Of a DNA stretch of 64,000 nucleotides, positions 35,446-43,445 are shown in pieces. Under the pieces are notes generated by a model. That model did no database searches. It had not been told where the DNA came from and saw only the letters and a program-made list of their open reading frames with translations. Both the position numbers and the translations under genes were made by a program. This stretch comes from Pararhodobacter marinus (lineage in GTDB: Bacteria > Pseudomonadota > Alphaproteobacteria > Rhodobacterales > Rhodobacteraceae), in contig NZ_QEYD01000001.1 in NCBI RefSeq assembly GCF_003122215.1, positions 1 to 64,000 of the forward strand. Reading direction: 5' to 3'. Numbering within the stretch: the stretch's first letter is position 1; every line of letters begins with the position of its first letter.

Positions 35446-36460
35446 TGCGGGCCTCGCGGCTGAGACGGGCATGGGCGGTCCGGTGCGCGGCTTCGCTGCC
35501 GAAAGCCTGCGCGTGATGCATCGCCAGCTTCAGGTACAGGCCGATCGCTGCCTCATCGGTAAAGCCGAGCGCGCCGTGCAGCTGCACGGCCTGCCGCGTC
35601 GTCGCGCTGGCGACGGCCGAAGCCCGGGCCTTTGCAGCGTGGAGGCGCATCCGGTCCTCCGGCGCGGCAAGCGCCGCGCCGAGGGCGGCCTCGGCCAGCC
35701 GGACGCCGATCCTGAGGTCGACGACCCGGTGTTGCAGGACCTGAAACTGCGCCAGCTTCTGCCCGAACTGCTCGCGCTGCAGCAGATGCTCGACCGACAG
35801 CGCCAGCGCCTGCCGCGCGAGGCCCGTCAAGTAGCCTGCCGTGACCAGCGCGGCCTCGTCCCGTGCCTTTTGCCAGAGGCCCAACGCCGCAGACCCGGCC
35901 AACAGCACGTCCGCTGCCGCCAGATCTCGCGCCGTGACGCTGACCCGCCCGCCGGCCCCCCCGTCCGCGCGCAGTTCGGGGGCGATGGCAAGCCGAAGGA
36001 GGAGAATCTCGGCGCCATTGCCTCGATCCGCCAACAGCAGGATCTCGCCGCCCGGCACTGTGGCACCCACAGCCACCTCCGCCGGGCCCCTTAGGGGAAC
36101 CTCGCCCTCCATCACCGCGACGCCGATCTCGCCCGTGGCCAGCGCCGCGCCGACGTCCGAGTCACCCAGCAGGACCGCCGGCAGATGGCAGGCGGCGACA
36201 TAGGGGTCGGGCACCGCGTGGCGGCCCATGACCTCGGCCAGCGCCACCGCCGCCGCCGCACCCAGATCGCTACCGCCAGCCGCCTCGGGCAGCCGCAGGC
36301 CCAGCCAGCCTGCGTCGCCCATCAGCCGCCAGAACCCGGCATCGAAGGCGATGCCCTGATCCCTGAGCCGCCGCAGCCGCGCACCGTTATGGGCGCGGGC
36401 CAGCAAGGTCTCGGCGCTGTCGACCAGCATCTGCCGGTCATCGGATGAGAGGGCGGCCAT
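35435..36460 (-). CDS. Acyl-CoA dehydrogenase, short partner (ACAD pair D)
   Basis: A 341-residue ACAD-like protein with a degenerate front half (LRLPEAAGGSDLG) and a conserved C-terminal domain: REQFGQKLAQFQVLQHRVVDL and AVQLHGALGFTDEAAIGLYLK. It lacks the terminal long-partner motif. It lies three bases after SDR 3, forming the module SDR-short ACAD-long ACAD, parallel to genes in the 17435-9477 operon. Predicted accessory subunit of a heteromeric ACAD. Confidence 0.85.
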   Translation of the reverse strand: MAALSSDDRQMLVDSAETLLARAHNGARLRRLRDQGIAFDAGFWRLMGDAGWLGLRLPEAAGGSDLGAAAAVALAEVMGRHAVPDPYVAACHLPAVLLGDSDVGAALATGEIGVAVMEGEVPLRGPAEVAVGATVPGGEILLLADRGNGAEILLLRLAIAPELRADGGAGGRVSVTARDLAAADVLLAGSAALGLWQKARDEAALVTAGYLTGLARQALALSVEHLLQREQFGQKLAQFQVLQHRVVDLRIGVRLAEAALGAALAAPEDRMRLHAAKARASAVASATTRQAVQLHGALGFTDEAAIGLYLKLAMHHAQAFGSEAAHRTAHARLSREARNAA

Positions 36461-36463
36461 GAC

Positions 36464-37237
36464 TCAGACGCTCTGGAAAGCGCCGCCGTCGATGGACATC
36501 ACTTGCCCGGTGATGAAGCTCGCCGCCTCGGACAGCAGGAAACAGATCGGCGAGGCTGCCTCGTCCGGGGTCGAGAAGCGGCCCATCGGGATCTTGGCCA
36601 GCACGGTCTGTCGGAACTTGTTGCCGCGGATGGTGGTGGTCATCTCGGTCTCCACGACACCGAAACAGACCGAGTTGATGCGAATACCCAGCTTGGCCCA
36701 TTCGTGCGAGGCGCTGAGCGTCATCCCCAGAAGCGAGGCCTTGGCGGCGGCATAGTTGATCTGGCCGATGCTGCCCTTGCGGCCGGCATTGGACGAGACA
36801 TTGACAATCGCGCCCGGCTCTGGCTGTCCCGCCTCGGCCTGTTTCATCATCTGCAGGCCGACCGTCTTCAGACACTGGAACACCGCCGTCTGGTTCACCC
36901 GGATCACCGCGTCCCAGTCATCCAGCGTCATGTTCTTGATCATCGCCGGCCGGGTGATGCCGGCGTTGTTCACCAGACCGTCAATCGCGCCGAAGGTCTC
37001 GACCGCCCTGACCACCATCGCGTCCAGAAATGCCTGATCGCAGACATCGCCCCGCAGCGCCAGCACCCGGTCGGCGCCGAACCGCAAGGCGAGATCCTCG
37101 ATCCCCTCCGGCTTCAGGTCGACGGCGACAACCGATCCCCCCAGCTCCAGCACCATCTCGGCCGTTGCCAGCCCGATCCCCTGCCCGGCCCCGGTGATGA
37201 CCACCGCCTTGCCTGCCAATGCCATCGGGTTCTTCAT
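36464..37237 (-). CDS. Short-chain dehydrogenase/reductase (SDR 3)
   Basis: A 257-residue classical SDR. GGAGG lies five bases before the ATG at 37237. TGAGQGIG is at residues 15-22, VDLKPE provides the cofactor Asp, and NYAAAK after NVSSNAG supplies Tyr and Lys. GVVETEM, TIRGNKF and PICFLLSEAASFITGQ are shared nearly word for word with SDR 2, marking recent paralogy. The likely reaction is oxidation of a 3-hydroxyacyl-CoA. A motif copy is 100 bases upstream, so it probably heads its own operon. Confidence 0.88.
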   Translation of the reverse strand: MKNPMALAGKAVVITGAGQGIGLATAEMVLELGGSVVAVDLKPEGIEDLALRFGADRVLALRGDVCDQAFLDAMVVRAVETFGAIDGLVNNAGITRPAMIKNMTLDDWDAVIRVNQTAVFQCLKTVGLQMMKQAEAGQPEPGAIVNVSSNAGRKGSIGQINYAAAKASLLGMTLSASHEWAKLGIRINSVCFGVVETEMTTTIRGNKFRQTVLAKIPMGRFSTPDEAASPICFLLSEAASFITGQVMSIDGGAFQSV

Positions 37238-37336
37238 CGCATCCTCCACGGGTGTCCTTTCGGCGTGGCCTTGCCTTCTGCCAAAGCCTAGCGCCTCCTC
37301 GGGCGCGACCACCGCGAATACGGCGGCGGCCCGACA

Positions 37337-37349
37337 TTCATCACATACG
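37337..37349 (-). promoter_or_regulatory. Copy of the 13-base motif (TTCATCACATACG) upstream of SDR 3
   Basis: Eleven of 13 bases match. It is 100 bases upstream of the SDR 3 start, in the short gap after the thiolase-like gene. Role inferred. Confidence 0.45.
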
Positions 37350-37369
37350 CATCGCGCGGCGAACCGGCG

Positions 37370-38527
37370 CTAGAGCGCGGCCGCGGTCCCCAGCACCAGC
37401 AACGCCTGGCTGGACAACACGCCGCCGTTGCCGTGCGACACTGCCAGCTCCGCCCCTGCCACCTGCCGCCGACCGGCCGTCCCGTTCAGCTGCCGCGTTG
37501 CCTCGACCATGGTGAACAGGCCGTACATGCCGGGATGCACGCACGAAAGGCCGCCGCCATTGGTGTTGACCGGCAACCGCCCGCCGGGGGCGATGGCACC
37601 GTCCGCGACGAAGCGCCCGCCCTCGCCCTTGGGGCAGAACCCCAGATCCTCCAGCATCAGGATCGTGTTGATGGTGAAAGCGTCGTAGAGTTCCACAACG
37701 TCGACATCCGCCGCCGACACCCCCGCCTGAGCATAGGCCCGCCGCGCCGCTTCGGCGGTGCCCGAAACCGTGAGATCCGGCATCTGGCTGATCCAGCGAT
37801 GCGTCGTCTCGGCGGCACCGCCCAGCAGGTAGACGGGCTTCTGCCTCAGGTCCCGGGCACGTTCGGCGCTGACCATGACCACCGCGGCGCCGCCGTCGGT
37901 GACAAGGCAGCAATCGCGCACGCCCAGCGGGCTGGAGACCTGCCGCGCGCCCAGCACGTCCTCGATGCTCAGATCGTCCCGCATGAACGCGTCGGGGTTC
38001 AGCTGCGCCCATTTCCGCGCGCTTACGGCGACCTCGGCCAGCTGCTCGCGGGTGGTGCCGAACTGGTGCATGTGGCGCGAGGCCGCCAGCGCATAGGCCG
38101 AGATCGGCGTCAGCGGCCTGTAGCGCGTCTCGTAGAGGAAGGGCGTCGAGGCGCTGACCAGCTTGCCCGACGCCGACCGCTGGTTCGAGGCATAGGCGAT
38201 CAGCGCCACGTCGCATTGCCCGGCCTCAATGGCCATTGCCGCCAGGATAGCGTGGGTCTGGAAGGACGAGCCGCCGACACGGTTGTTGTCGGTGATGCGC
38301 GGCGAGATGCCCAGGTATTCGCTGATCGACAGGCCCGCGAACATGTCGTCGGGCAGGCAGCCGAACACGCCGTCGAGGTCCGAGGGCGCAAGCCCCGCGT
38401 CGGCCAGCGCCGCAAGGCTGGCCTGGGCGGCGATTTCCAGCGACGACAGGCCCGGCGCTTCGCCCATGCCCCAGGTGCCGGTGCCGACGATGGCCGTGCG
38501 GCCGCGGGGGAAACGGTCCTCGCTCAT
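37370..38527 (-). CDS. Thiolase-superfamily (SCP2/Ltp2-like) protein, probable retro-aldolase subunit
   Basis: A 385-residue thiolase-fold protein of the lipid-transfer/SCP2-thiolase group. The nucleophilic Cys of thiolases is absent: the site reads NNRVGGSSFQTH (residues 81-92), and the C-terminal Cys is replaced by SHGNGG (His365). ELYDAFT (Tyr281) and CVHPGMYG are retained. The pattern matches Ltp2-type aldolases, which cleave 17-hydroxy side-chain thioesters of steroids together with a DUF35 protein. A DUF35 gene directly precedes it (ATGA overlap). Aldolase function is inferred; a non-catalytic or condensing role remains possible. Confidence 0.82.
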   Translation of the reverse strand: MSEDRFPRGRTAIVGTGTWGMGEAPGLSSLEIAAQASLAALADAGLAPSDLDGVFGCLPDDMFAGLSISEYLGISPRITDNNRVGGSSFQTHAILAAMAIEAGQCDVALIAYASNQRSASGKLVSASTPFLYETRYRPLTPISAYALAASRHMHQFGTTREQLAEVAVSARKWAQLNPDAFMRDDLSIEDVLGARQVSSPLGVRDCCLVTDGGAAVVMVSAERARDLRQKPVYLLGGAAETTHRWISQMPDLTVSGTAEAARRAYAQAGVSAADVDVVELYDAFTINTILMLEDLGFCPKGEGGRFVADGAIAPGGRLPVNTNGGGLSCVHPGMYGLFTMVEATRQLNGTAGRRQVAGAELAVSHGNGGVLSSQALLVLGTAAAL

Positions 38528-38898
38528 GCGCCGGCCTCCACCGGGTCGAAGACCACCAGCGGCAGATCGCCGTCATCGACGATCCGGGCCTTGACGCGCA
38601 TCCCGATGGTCACCGCCTCGGCGGGCAGGCCCTCGACCCGGCTCATCATCCGGACGCCCTCGTCCAGATCGACGAGCGAGACGTTGTAGGGCCCCTGCGG
38701 CGGTTTCCGACTGATCGCGGTCGCGGCGTAGACGGTGCCGAAGCCCGACACCTCGGCCCATTCCAGCGGCTTGCCAGTCCCGGGCTCGGCGAAACGGGGG
38801 TAATAGACGAACCTGCCGCTTTCGACGCCGCGCTGGATCATCAGACGGCCGTCGCGCAGGTGGTTGAAGAACTCGGTATCGGGCGAGGGGGTCTGCAT
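38524..38898 (-). CDS. DUF35/OB-fold acyl-CoA-associated protein
   Basis: A 124-residue protein with the DUF35 layout: N-terminal helix (FFNHLRDGRLMIQR), a rubredoxin-like loop and a C-terminal OB-fold (GFGTVYAATAI, VRMMSRVEG, VKARI). The usual four zinc-binding Cys are missing (ESGRFVYYPRFAEPGTG stands in their place), so the zinc finger is lost though the fold may remain. DUF35 proteins are partner subunits of thiolase-like enzymes and MaoC hydratases in steroid side-chain degradation. It is sandwiched by overlaps with ligase 2 (TGATG) and the thiolase-like gene. Confidence 0.85.
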   Translation of the reverse strand: MQTPSPDTEFFNHLRDGRLMIQRGVESGRFVYYPRFAEPGTGKPLEWAEVSGFGTVYAATAISRKPPQGPYNVSLVDLDEGVRMMSRVEGLPAEAVTIGMRVKARIVDDGDLPLVVFDPVEAGA

Positions 38899-41015
38899 CA
38901 GCGCACTCCTGCGTTGCTGTCGACGAAAAGCGTGTCCACGACCATCGCGCCTTGCCCTTCGGGGTAGAGGATGACCGGGTTGAGGTCGATTTCGGCAAAG
39001 CGGTCGCCGGTCTGCGTGACCAGCGCCGAGACCCCCGCGACAATCCCCGCCAGCGCCTCCAGATCGACGGGCGGACGGCCGCGCGCGCCCTGCAGGATCT
39101 CGATCCCCTTCAGCGAGTGGATCATGCCCAGCGCCTCGTCCCTGCCGACCGGCAGCGGCAGCACGGCAGAATCCCGCAGGATTTCGACATAGACGCCGCC
39201 GAAACCCAGCATGACGACCGGACCGAAGTCCGCGTCGCGGGTCATGCCGACCACCATTTCAATGCCCGCAGGCGCCATCTTCTGCACCTGCACACCGTCG
39301 ATGCGGGCGCCCGGCGCGGCCTGTGCCACATTGGCCAGGATCGTCGCGTACCCACGGCGCGCGGCCTCGGGATCGGCGACGTTCAGGAAGACGCCGCCCG
39401 CCTCGGTCTTGTGGGCGATGTCGGGGCTCTCGATCTTCAGCACCACCGGGAAGCCCATCTCCTCGGCCAGCGCCGCCGCCGCATCCGCCGAGGTGGCGAG
39501 ACCCACGGGAGGGGTCGGGATCGCGTAGGCCTTCAGCAGGTCGGCCGGCGGGGCACCGGGATCGACCGTCGCTGCGGGGACCAGCGGGCCGCGGCCCTGC
39601 TCCCGCGCGGCGAGGAACGCGCCATAGCCCGCCAACGCCCGCAACCCGCGTCCGGCAGCGCCGAGCGTCTGGTAGAGCCCGCCGATCTCGTCCAGTGCCT
39701 CCAGGTTCTCGGGATGCGGCAGCCCGGCGGAATGGAACAGGATCGGTATGCGCCGCGCCGCCAGCAGCGGCGCCAGAACCGCGCGCATTCCCTTGACGCG
39801 GCCGGGGGCCGAGAACGAGACGATCACCAGCGCCGCGTCGAACTCGCCCGAGGCCTCGACCTCCTGCAACACGGCGCCGAGCCCCGCGCCGCCATCCTCG
39901 ACCACCGCCGCGGTCACGTCGATCGGATTGGCCGACGAGCCATAGCCCGGGATTATCGCATCGAGCCGCTTGCGCAGCGCGGGCGACGGCTCGGGCACCT
40001 CCAGCCCCTCGCCCGAGACGATGTCGGCCGCCCAGCCGCCTGTCCCGCCCGAAGTGGTGACCACCGCGACCCGCCTGCCGCGCGCAGGCGGCAGCTTCGC
40101 GAGGGCGGCGGCGGCGGCGAGCATTTCCTCGGGCGTTGACACGCGGATCATGCCGAGGCGCCGGAACACCGCGTCGTAAATGGCGTCAGAGCCGGTCAGA
40201 TGCGCGGTGTGCGAGATCGCCGCCCGCTGACCGGCGTCCGACTTGCCGATCTTGTTGATGATGATGGGCACGCCCTGCGCCGCCGCCTTTTCCGCCAGCG
40301 ACTCCAGCGCATCGACGTTCTTGAACCCTTCCACAAACATCAGGATTCCGCGCGAACCGCCCGTCGAGAGCAGGTAATCCGCTACCTCGATGGCGCCGAG
40401 ATCGGCCTCGTTGCCGGTCGTCACCACATGGCGCACCGGAATCCGCTCCAGCAGGGCGCGAACGTGCAGCGCAAAGCCCAAGCCCCCGCTCTGGCAGACG
40501 ATATCGACACCCTCGGTGCAGGGCCGATACGCGGGTCCCCGCGCGCGTATCCATTCAGTGATGATCGGGCTGAAGCTGGCTGCGACCCCGTTCGCATCGC
40601 TGTAAAAGCCCAGCGTGTTCGGCCCCAGGATCCGCATGCCGCTCTGCGCCGCGATCTCGGCCATGCGGTGCTCGGCATGGGCATTGCCGCCCTCGGCAAA
40701 ACCCGAGGCGAAGACCAGCGCCCCGCCGACGCCCCGCGCCGCACAATCCTCGAGCGCCTCGATCACCTTGTCGGCGCCGATGACGATGATCGCCAGGTCG
40801 ACCGCCTCGGGCACCTCGGCCAGCGAGGCGAAGGTCTTCAGGCCCAGGATCTCGTCGGTGCTGCGGCTGATGGGATATATCCGCGCCGCAGTCGCGCAAT
40901 CAGTCAGGGCGCGCATGATGCGGCCCCGGATCTTGGTCAGGTCGGCCGACGCGCCGATCACGGCGATAGACCCGGGATTGAACAATCTTTCCAGTCCGGA
41001 CACAGTATTCTCCAT
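38898..41015 (-). CDS. NDP-forming acyl-CoA synthetase (fused alpha-beta), ligase 2
   Basis: A 705-residue enzyme: CoA-binding domain with SIAVIGASADLTK near residue 16, central ligase domain with IVCQSGGLGFAL and the phospho-His loop ISHTAHLTG, and ATP-grasp domain with HKTEAGGVFL ending IDLNPVIL. It would form acyl-CoA with ATP to ADP. The ATG at 41015 has only a weak ribosome site. It leads the operon ligase-DUF35-thiolase-like, so it likely activates the acid whose side chain those two shorten. Related to but clearly distinct from ligases 1 and 3. Confidence 0.9.
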   Translation of the reverse strand: MENTVSGLERLFNPGSIAVIGASADLTKIRGRIMRALTDCATAARIYPISRSTDEILGLKTFASLAEVPEAVDLAIIVIGADKVIEALEDCAARGVGGALVFASGFAEGGNAHAEHRMAEIAAQSGMRILGPNTLGFYSDANGVAASFSPIITEWIRARGPAYRPCTEGVDIVCQSGGLGFALHVRALLERIPVRHVVTTGNEADLGAIEVADYLLSTGGSRGILMFVEGFKNVDALESLAEKAAAQGVPIIINKIGKSDAGQRAAISHTAHLTGSDAIYDAVFRRLGMIRVSTPEEMLAAAAALAKLPPARGRRVAVVTTSGGTGGWAADIVSGEGLEVPEPSPALRKRLDAIIPGYGSSANPIDVTAAVVEDGGAGLGAVLQEVEASGEFDAALVIVSFSAPGRVKGMRAVLAPLLAARRIPILFHSAGLPHPENLEALDEIGGLYQTLGAAGRGLRALAGYGAFLAAREQGRGPLVPAATVDPGAPPADLLKAYAIPTPPVGLATSADAAAALAEEMGFPVVLKIESPDIAHKTEAGGVFLNVADPEAARRGYATILANVAQAAPGARIDGVQVQKMAPAGIEMVVGMTRDADFGPVVMLGFGGVYVEILRDSAVLPLPVGRDEALGMIHSLKGIEILQGARGRPPVDLEALAGIVAGVSALVTQTGDRFAEIDLNPVILYPEGQGAMVVDTLFVDSNAGVR

Positions 41016-41099
41016 GACGGGCCGAGAGCCTCGGCCATGTGGGGGCGACCCTAGACCCGGCCGCCCCTGTCGCAACCGGAATGGCCCCAGACACCCCCG

Positions 41100-41112
41100 T
41101 TCAGCAGATACG
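41100..41112 (-). promoter_or_regulatory. Weak motif-like site (TTCAGCAGATACG) upstream of ligase 2
   Basis: Nine of 13 bases match the consensus and its position (85 bases upstream of the ligase start) fits the other sites. It also lies in a small CAGCA/TGCTG inverted repeat. Low confidence. Confidence 0.25.
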
Positions 41113-41132
41113 TGCTGGCTGCCGCAGGGGGG

Positions 41133-42356
41133 TCAGGCGAGCCGCTCGAACACCGCGGCAAGGCCCTGCCCGCCGCCGATGCACATGGTTTCCAGCCCGT
41201 AGCGAACCTCGCGCCGCGCCATCTCGCGCAGAAGCGTCGCCAGGATGCGCCCGCCCGTCGCGCCGACAGGATGACCCAGCGAAATGCCCGAGCCGTTGAC
41301 GTTCAGCCGCTCGAAATCGGCAGGGCCGAAACCCCATTCGCGGGTGCAGGCGAGGACCTGCGCAGCGAAGGCCTCGTTCAGCTCGATCAGGTCGATGTCG
41401 GCCAACGTCAGGCCGACCCGCACCAGCGCCTTCGCTGTCGCGGGAACCGGACCGATGCCCATCCGTTTGGGCGGCACTCCGGCAACGGCCCAGGACACCA
41501 GCCGCGCGAAGGGCCGGAGCCCCAGCGCCTCAGCCGTGGCGCGGGTGGTGACGATGGCCGCCGAGGCGCCGTCGTTCTGGCCGCTGGCATTGCCCGCCGT
41601 CACCGTCGCGCCGGGGTCCTCGCGGCCCAGGATCGGGCGCAGCATCGACAGGCTCTCGACCGTGGTGCCGGGCCGCGGGTGTTCGTCGCGGTCGATCCGC
41701 AGCACCGCACCGTTGCGGCTGGGCACATCGACCGGCACGATCTCCTCGGCAAATCGCCCGTCCTCCTGCGCCGCCATGGCCCTCCTGTGCGAGGTTGCGG
41801 CCAGCGCATCCTGTTCCTCTCGCGGGATGGCGTGGTCGCGGCGCAGGTTTTCGGCACTTTCCAGCATGCCTCCAGGGACAGGATAGTGCCGTCCGCCTGC
41901 CGTCACCCGTCCCCGCGCAAGCGAATCGTGCAACTCAAGCGCCGCCCCCCGGATTCCCCAGCGCGCGCTGGTCGAGAAAAAGGGCGCGTTGCTCATCGAT
42001 TCCGCGCCGCCCGCGATCACCAGATCCGACGCCCCCGTTGCCACCTGCATTGCCGCGTAGATCACCGCCTGCAGGCCCGAGCCGCAGCGCCGGTCCAGTT
42101 GCAGCCCCCCGGTCTCCACGGGAAGACCCGCATCCAGCCCGACCACACGGCCCAGCGCCGGCGCGTCCATCGACGGGTAGCATTGCGCGAAAATGACGTC
42201 GTCGACGCGCTCGGGCGGCAGACCTGTCCGCGCCAGCAATCCGCGCAGGACCGCCGCGCCCAGCGCCTCAGGGGGCAAGTCGCGGAATTGCCCACCGAAG
42301 CGCCCGACCGCGGTGCGCATCGGTTCGCAAATCACCACCTCGGCCAGCGCGTTCAT
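41133..42356 (-). CDS. Acetyl-CoA acyltransferase (thiolase)
   Basis: A 407-residue thiolase with all catalytic residues: nucleophile Cys91 (RRCGSGLQA), His362 (GHPVGATGGR) and Cys392 (CIGGGQG), plus NEAFAAQV. It cleaves 3-ketoacyl-CoA with CoA to acetyl- or propionyl-CoA and a shortened acyl-CoA, the last step of beta-oxidation. The start at 42356 overlaps the crotonase 6 stop (ATGA), with GGGAGC as ribosome site. In contrast with the neighbouring thiolase-like protein this one should be a normal thiolase. Confidence 0.93.
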   Translation of the reverse strand: MNALAEVVICEPMRTAVGRFGGQFRDLPPEALGAAVLRGLLARTGLPPERVDDVIFAQCYPSMDAPALGRVVGLDAGLPVETGGLQLDRRCGSGLQAVIYAAMQVATGASDLVIAGGAESMSNAPFFSTSARWGIRGAALELHDSLARGRVTAGGRHYPVPGGMLESAENLRRDHAIPREEQDALAATSHRRAMAAQEDGRFAEEIVPVDVPSRNGAVLRIDRDEHPRPGTTVESLSMLRPILGREDPGATVTAGNASGQNDGASAAIVTTRATAEALGLRPFARLVSWAVAGVPPKRMGIGPVPATAKALVRVGLTLADIDLIELNEAFAAQVLACTREWGFGPADFERLNVNGSGISLGHPVGATGGRILATLLREMARREVRYGLETMCIGGGQGLAAVFERLA

Positions 42357-43126
42357 TGCTCCCACCGCGGCGCCCGATGCTCGACAATCGCGCGCGCGGC
42401 CTCCTTCGCGTCAGGCGAGGCATTGCCGATCGTGGTGTAGAGTTGCTCGACGCGGTAGCCTTCGGCGAGCGGCAGTTCCGCCGTCAGGCGCAGGCTTTCC
42501 TTACGCAGCCGCATCAACACTGGGCTCTTTGCCGCAAGGCTGTCGGCGACCTGATACGCGGTCGCCAGAAGGTCGCATTGGGGGACCACCTGGTGCACGA
42601 CGCCGAAACGCTCCAGATAGGAAGCATCGACGCGTTCCCCGGTCAGTGCCATGTATTCCACCACCTTGCGCGGCAGAACCCGGCCAATGTGGACTGATCC
42701 GCCCAGCACGCCCACATTGATCTCGGGCAGCGCGAACGTGGCAGTATCGGCGGCGATCAGGATGTTACATTGCGCGGCGATGATGAAGCCCGCCCCCATC
42801 GCTGGCCCGTTGATCGCCGCGACGACCGGAACCGCGCATTCCTGCACCGCGCGATATGTCCGGCGGCTTCCTTGCAGGCGCGTGCGCGCCATCTCCGGCG
42901 TGCGCTGGCTCAGCGCCTTCGTGTCGGCACCGGCAATGAAAGCGCGGTCCCCGGCGCCGGTCAGGATCACCACGCGCACCTCTGGGCGGTTCTCGATCCC
43001 TTCGAAGATCTCGGAGAGCAGGCGGTAGACATCGACGCTCATGGCGTTGACTGGCGGGCGGTCGATTGTGATCAGGAGAACCCCCGGATGGGCGTCCGAC
43101 ATCTCCTCGCGAACGTTCCCATCCAT
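42353..43126 (-). CDS. Enoyl-CoA hydratase (crotonase 6)
   Basis: A 257-residue crotonase starting at 43126 (MDGNVREEM) with AGGAGG nine bases upstream; an in-frame TTG 30 bases earlier is less likely. It has RPPVNAMSV, AFIAGADTKAL and NGPAMGAGF, and keeps the first catalytic Glu (ALPEINVG); the second Glu is shifted by one residue (VVEYMALTG). With the coupled thiolase it makes a two-gene beta-oxidation unit. The upstream region has a motif copy 86 bases from the start. Confidence 0.87.
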   Translation of the reverse strand: MDGNVREEMSDAHPGVLLITIDRPPVNAMSVDVYRLLSEIFEGIENRPEVRVVILTGAGDRAFIAGADTKALSQRTPEMARTRLQGSRRTYRAVQECAVPVVAAINGPAMGAGFIIAAQCNILIAADTATFALPEINVGVLGGSVHIGRVLPRKVVEYMALTGERVDASYLERFGVVHQVVPQCDLLATAYQVADSLAAKSPVLMRLRKESLRLTAELPLAEGYRVEQLYTTIGNASPDAKEAARAIVEHRAPRWEQ

Positions 43127-43445
43127 GGTCGTTTGCCTCCTCGCTGGCCAGATCAATGGAGCTGAGCAAACAACGCGAACTTGGGCCAGCGATCAAGAAC
43201 GGAGACCCGCGTTCAATCACATATCTGCAAAGCGCGGTCAACCGATCACACGAGCGTCCTCTTCTCGGGCGTAATTTCTGGCTGACGCCGAGAGGCTCGA
43301 TGGCGTGGTCGTCTGGGGCTGTTCGGACATACTACTTTCCTGCCGTTGCTCAAAAAGTTGGTGTCACCTTTTCCTCGATCCGCAAATTTCTCGGAGCCGC
43401 CCCGCGGCAACGCAACATCAGAACCGGAGGATGCGATCGGATATC
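43127..43445. other. 320-base AT-richer non-coding stretch: promoter region plus foreign DNA
   Basis: No supported gene. The right-to-left reading start holds the crotonase 6 promoter and its motif (43212-43225). From about 43230 the base composition drops (28 G+C of 60 in 43321-43380, against roughly 40 of 60 around), consistent with imported DNA flanking the gene fragment that ends at 43446. No inverted terminal repeats or transposase were found. Confidence 0.55.
43212..43225 (-). promoter_or_regulatory. Copy of the motif with one inserted base (TTCAATCACATATC) upstream of crotonase 6
   Basis: It equals the consensus with one extra A after TTCA, keeping the ATCACATATC core. It is 86 bases upstream of the crotonase 6 start. 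TTGACC stands 12 bases further upstream (gene direction), giving no well-spaced sigma70 promoter. Role inferred. Confidence 0.45.
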
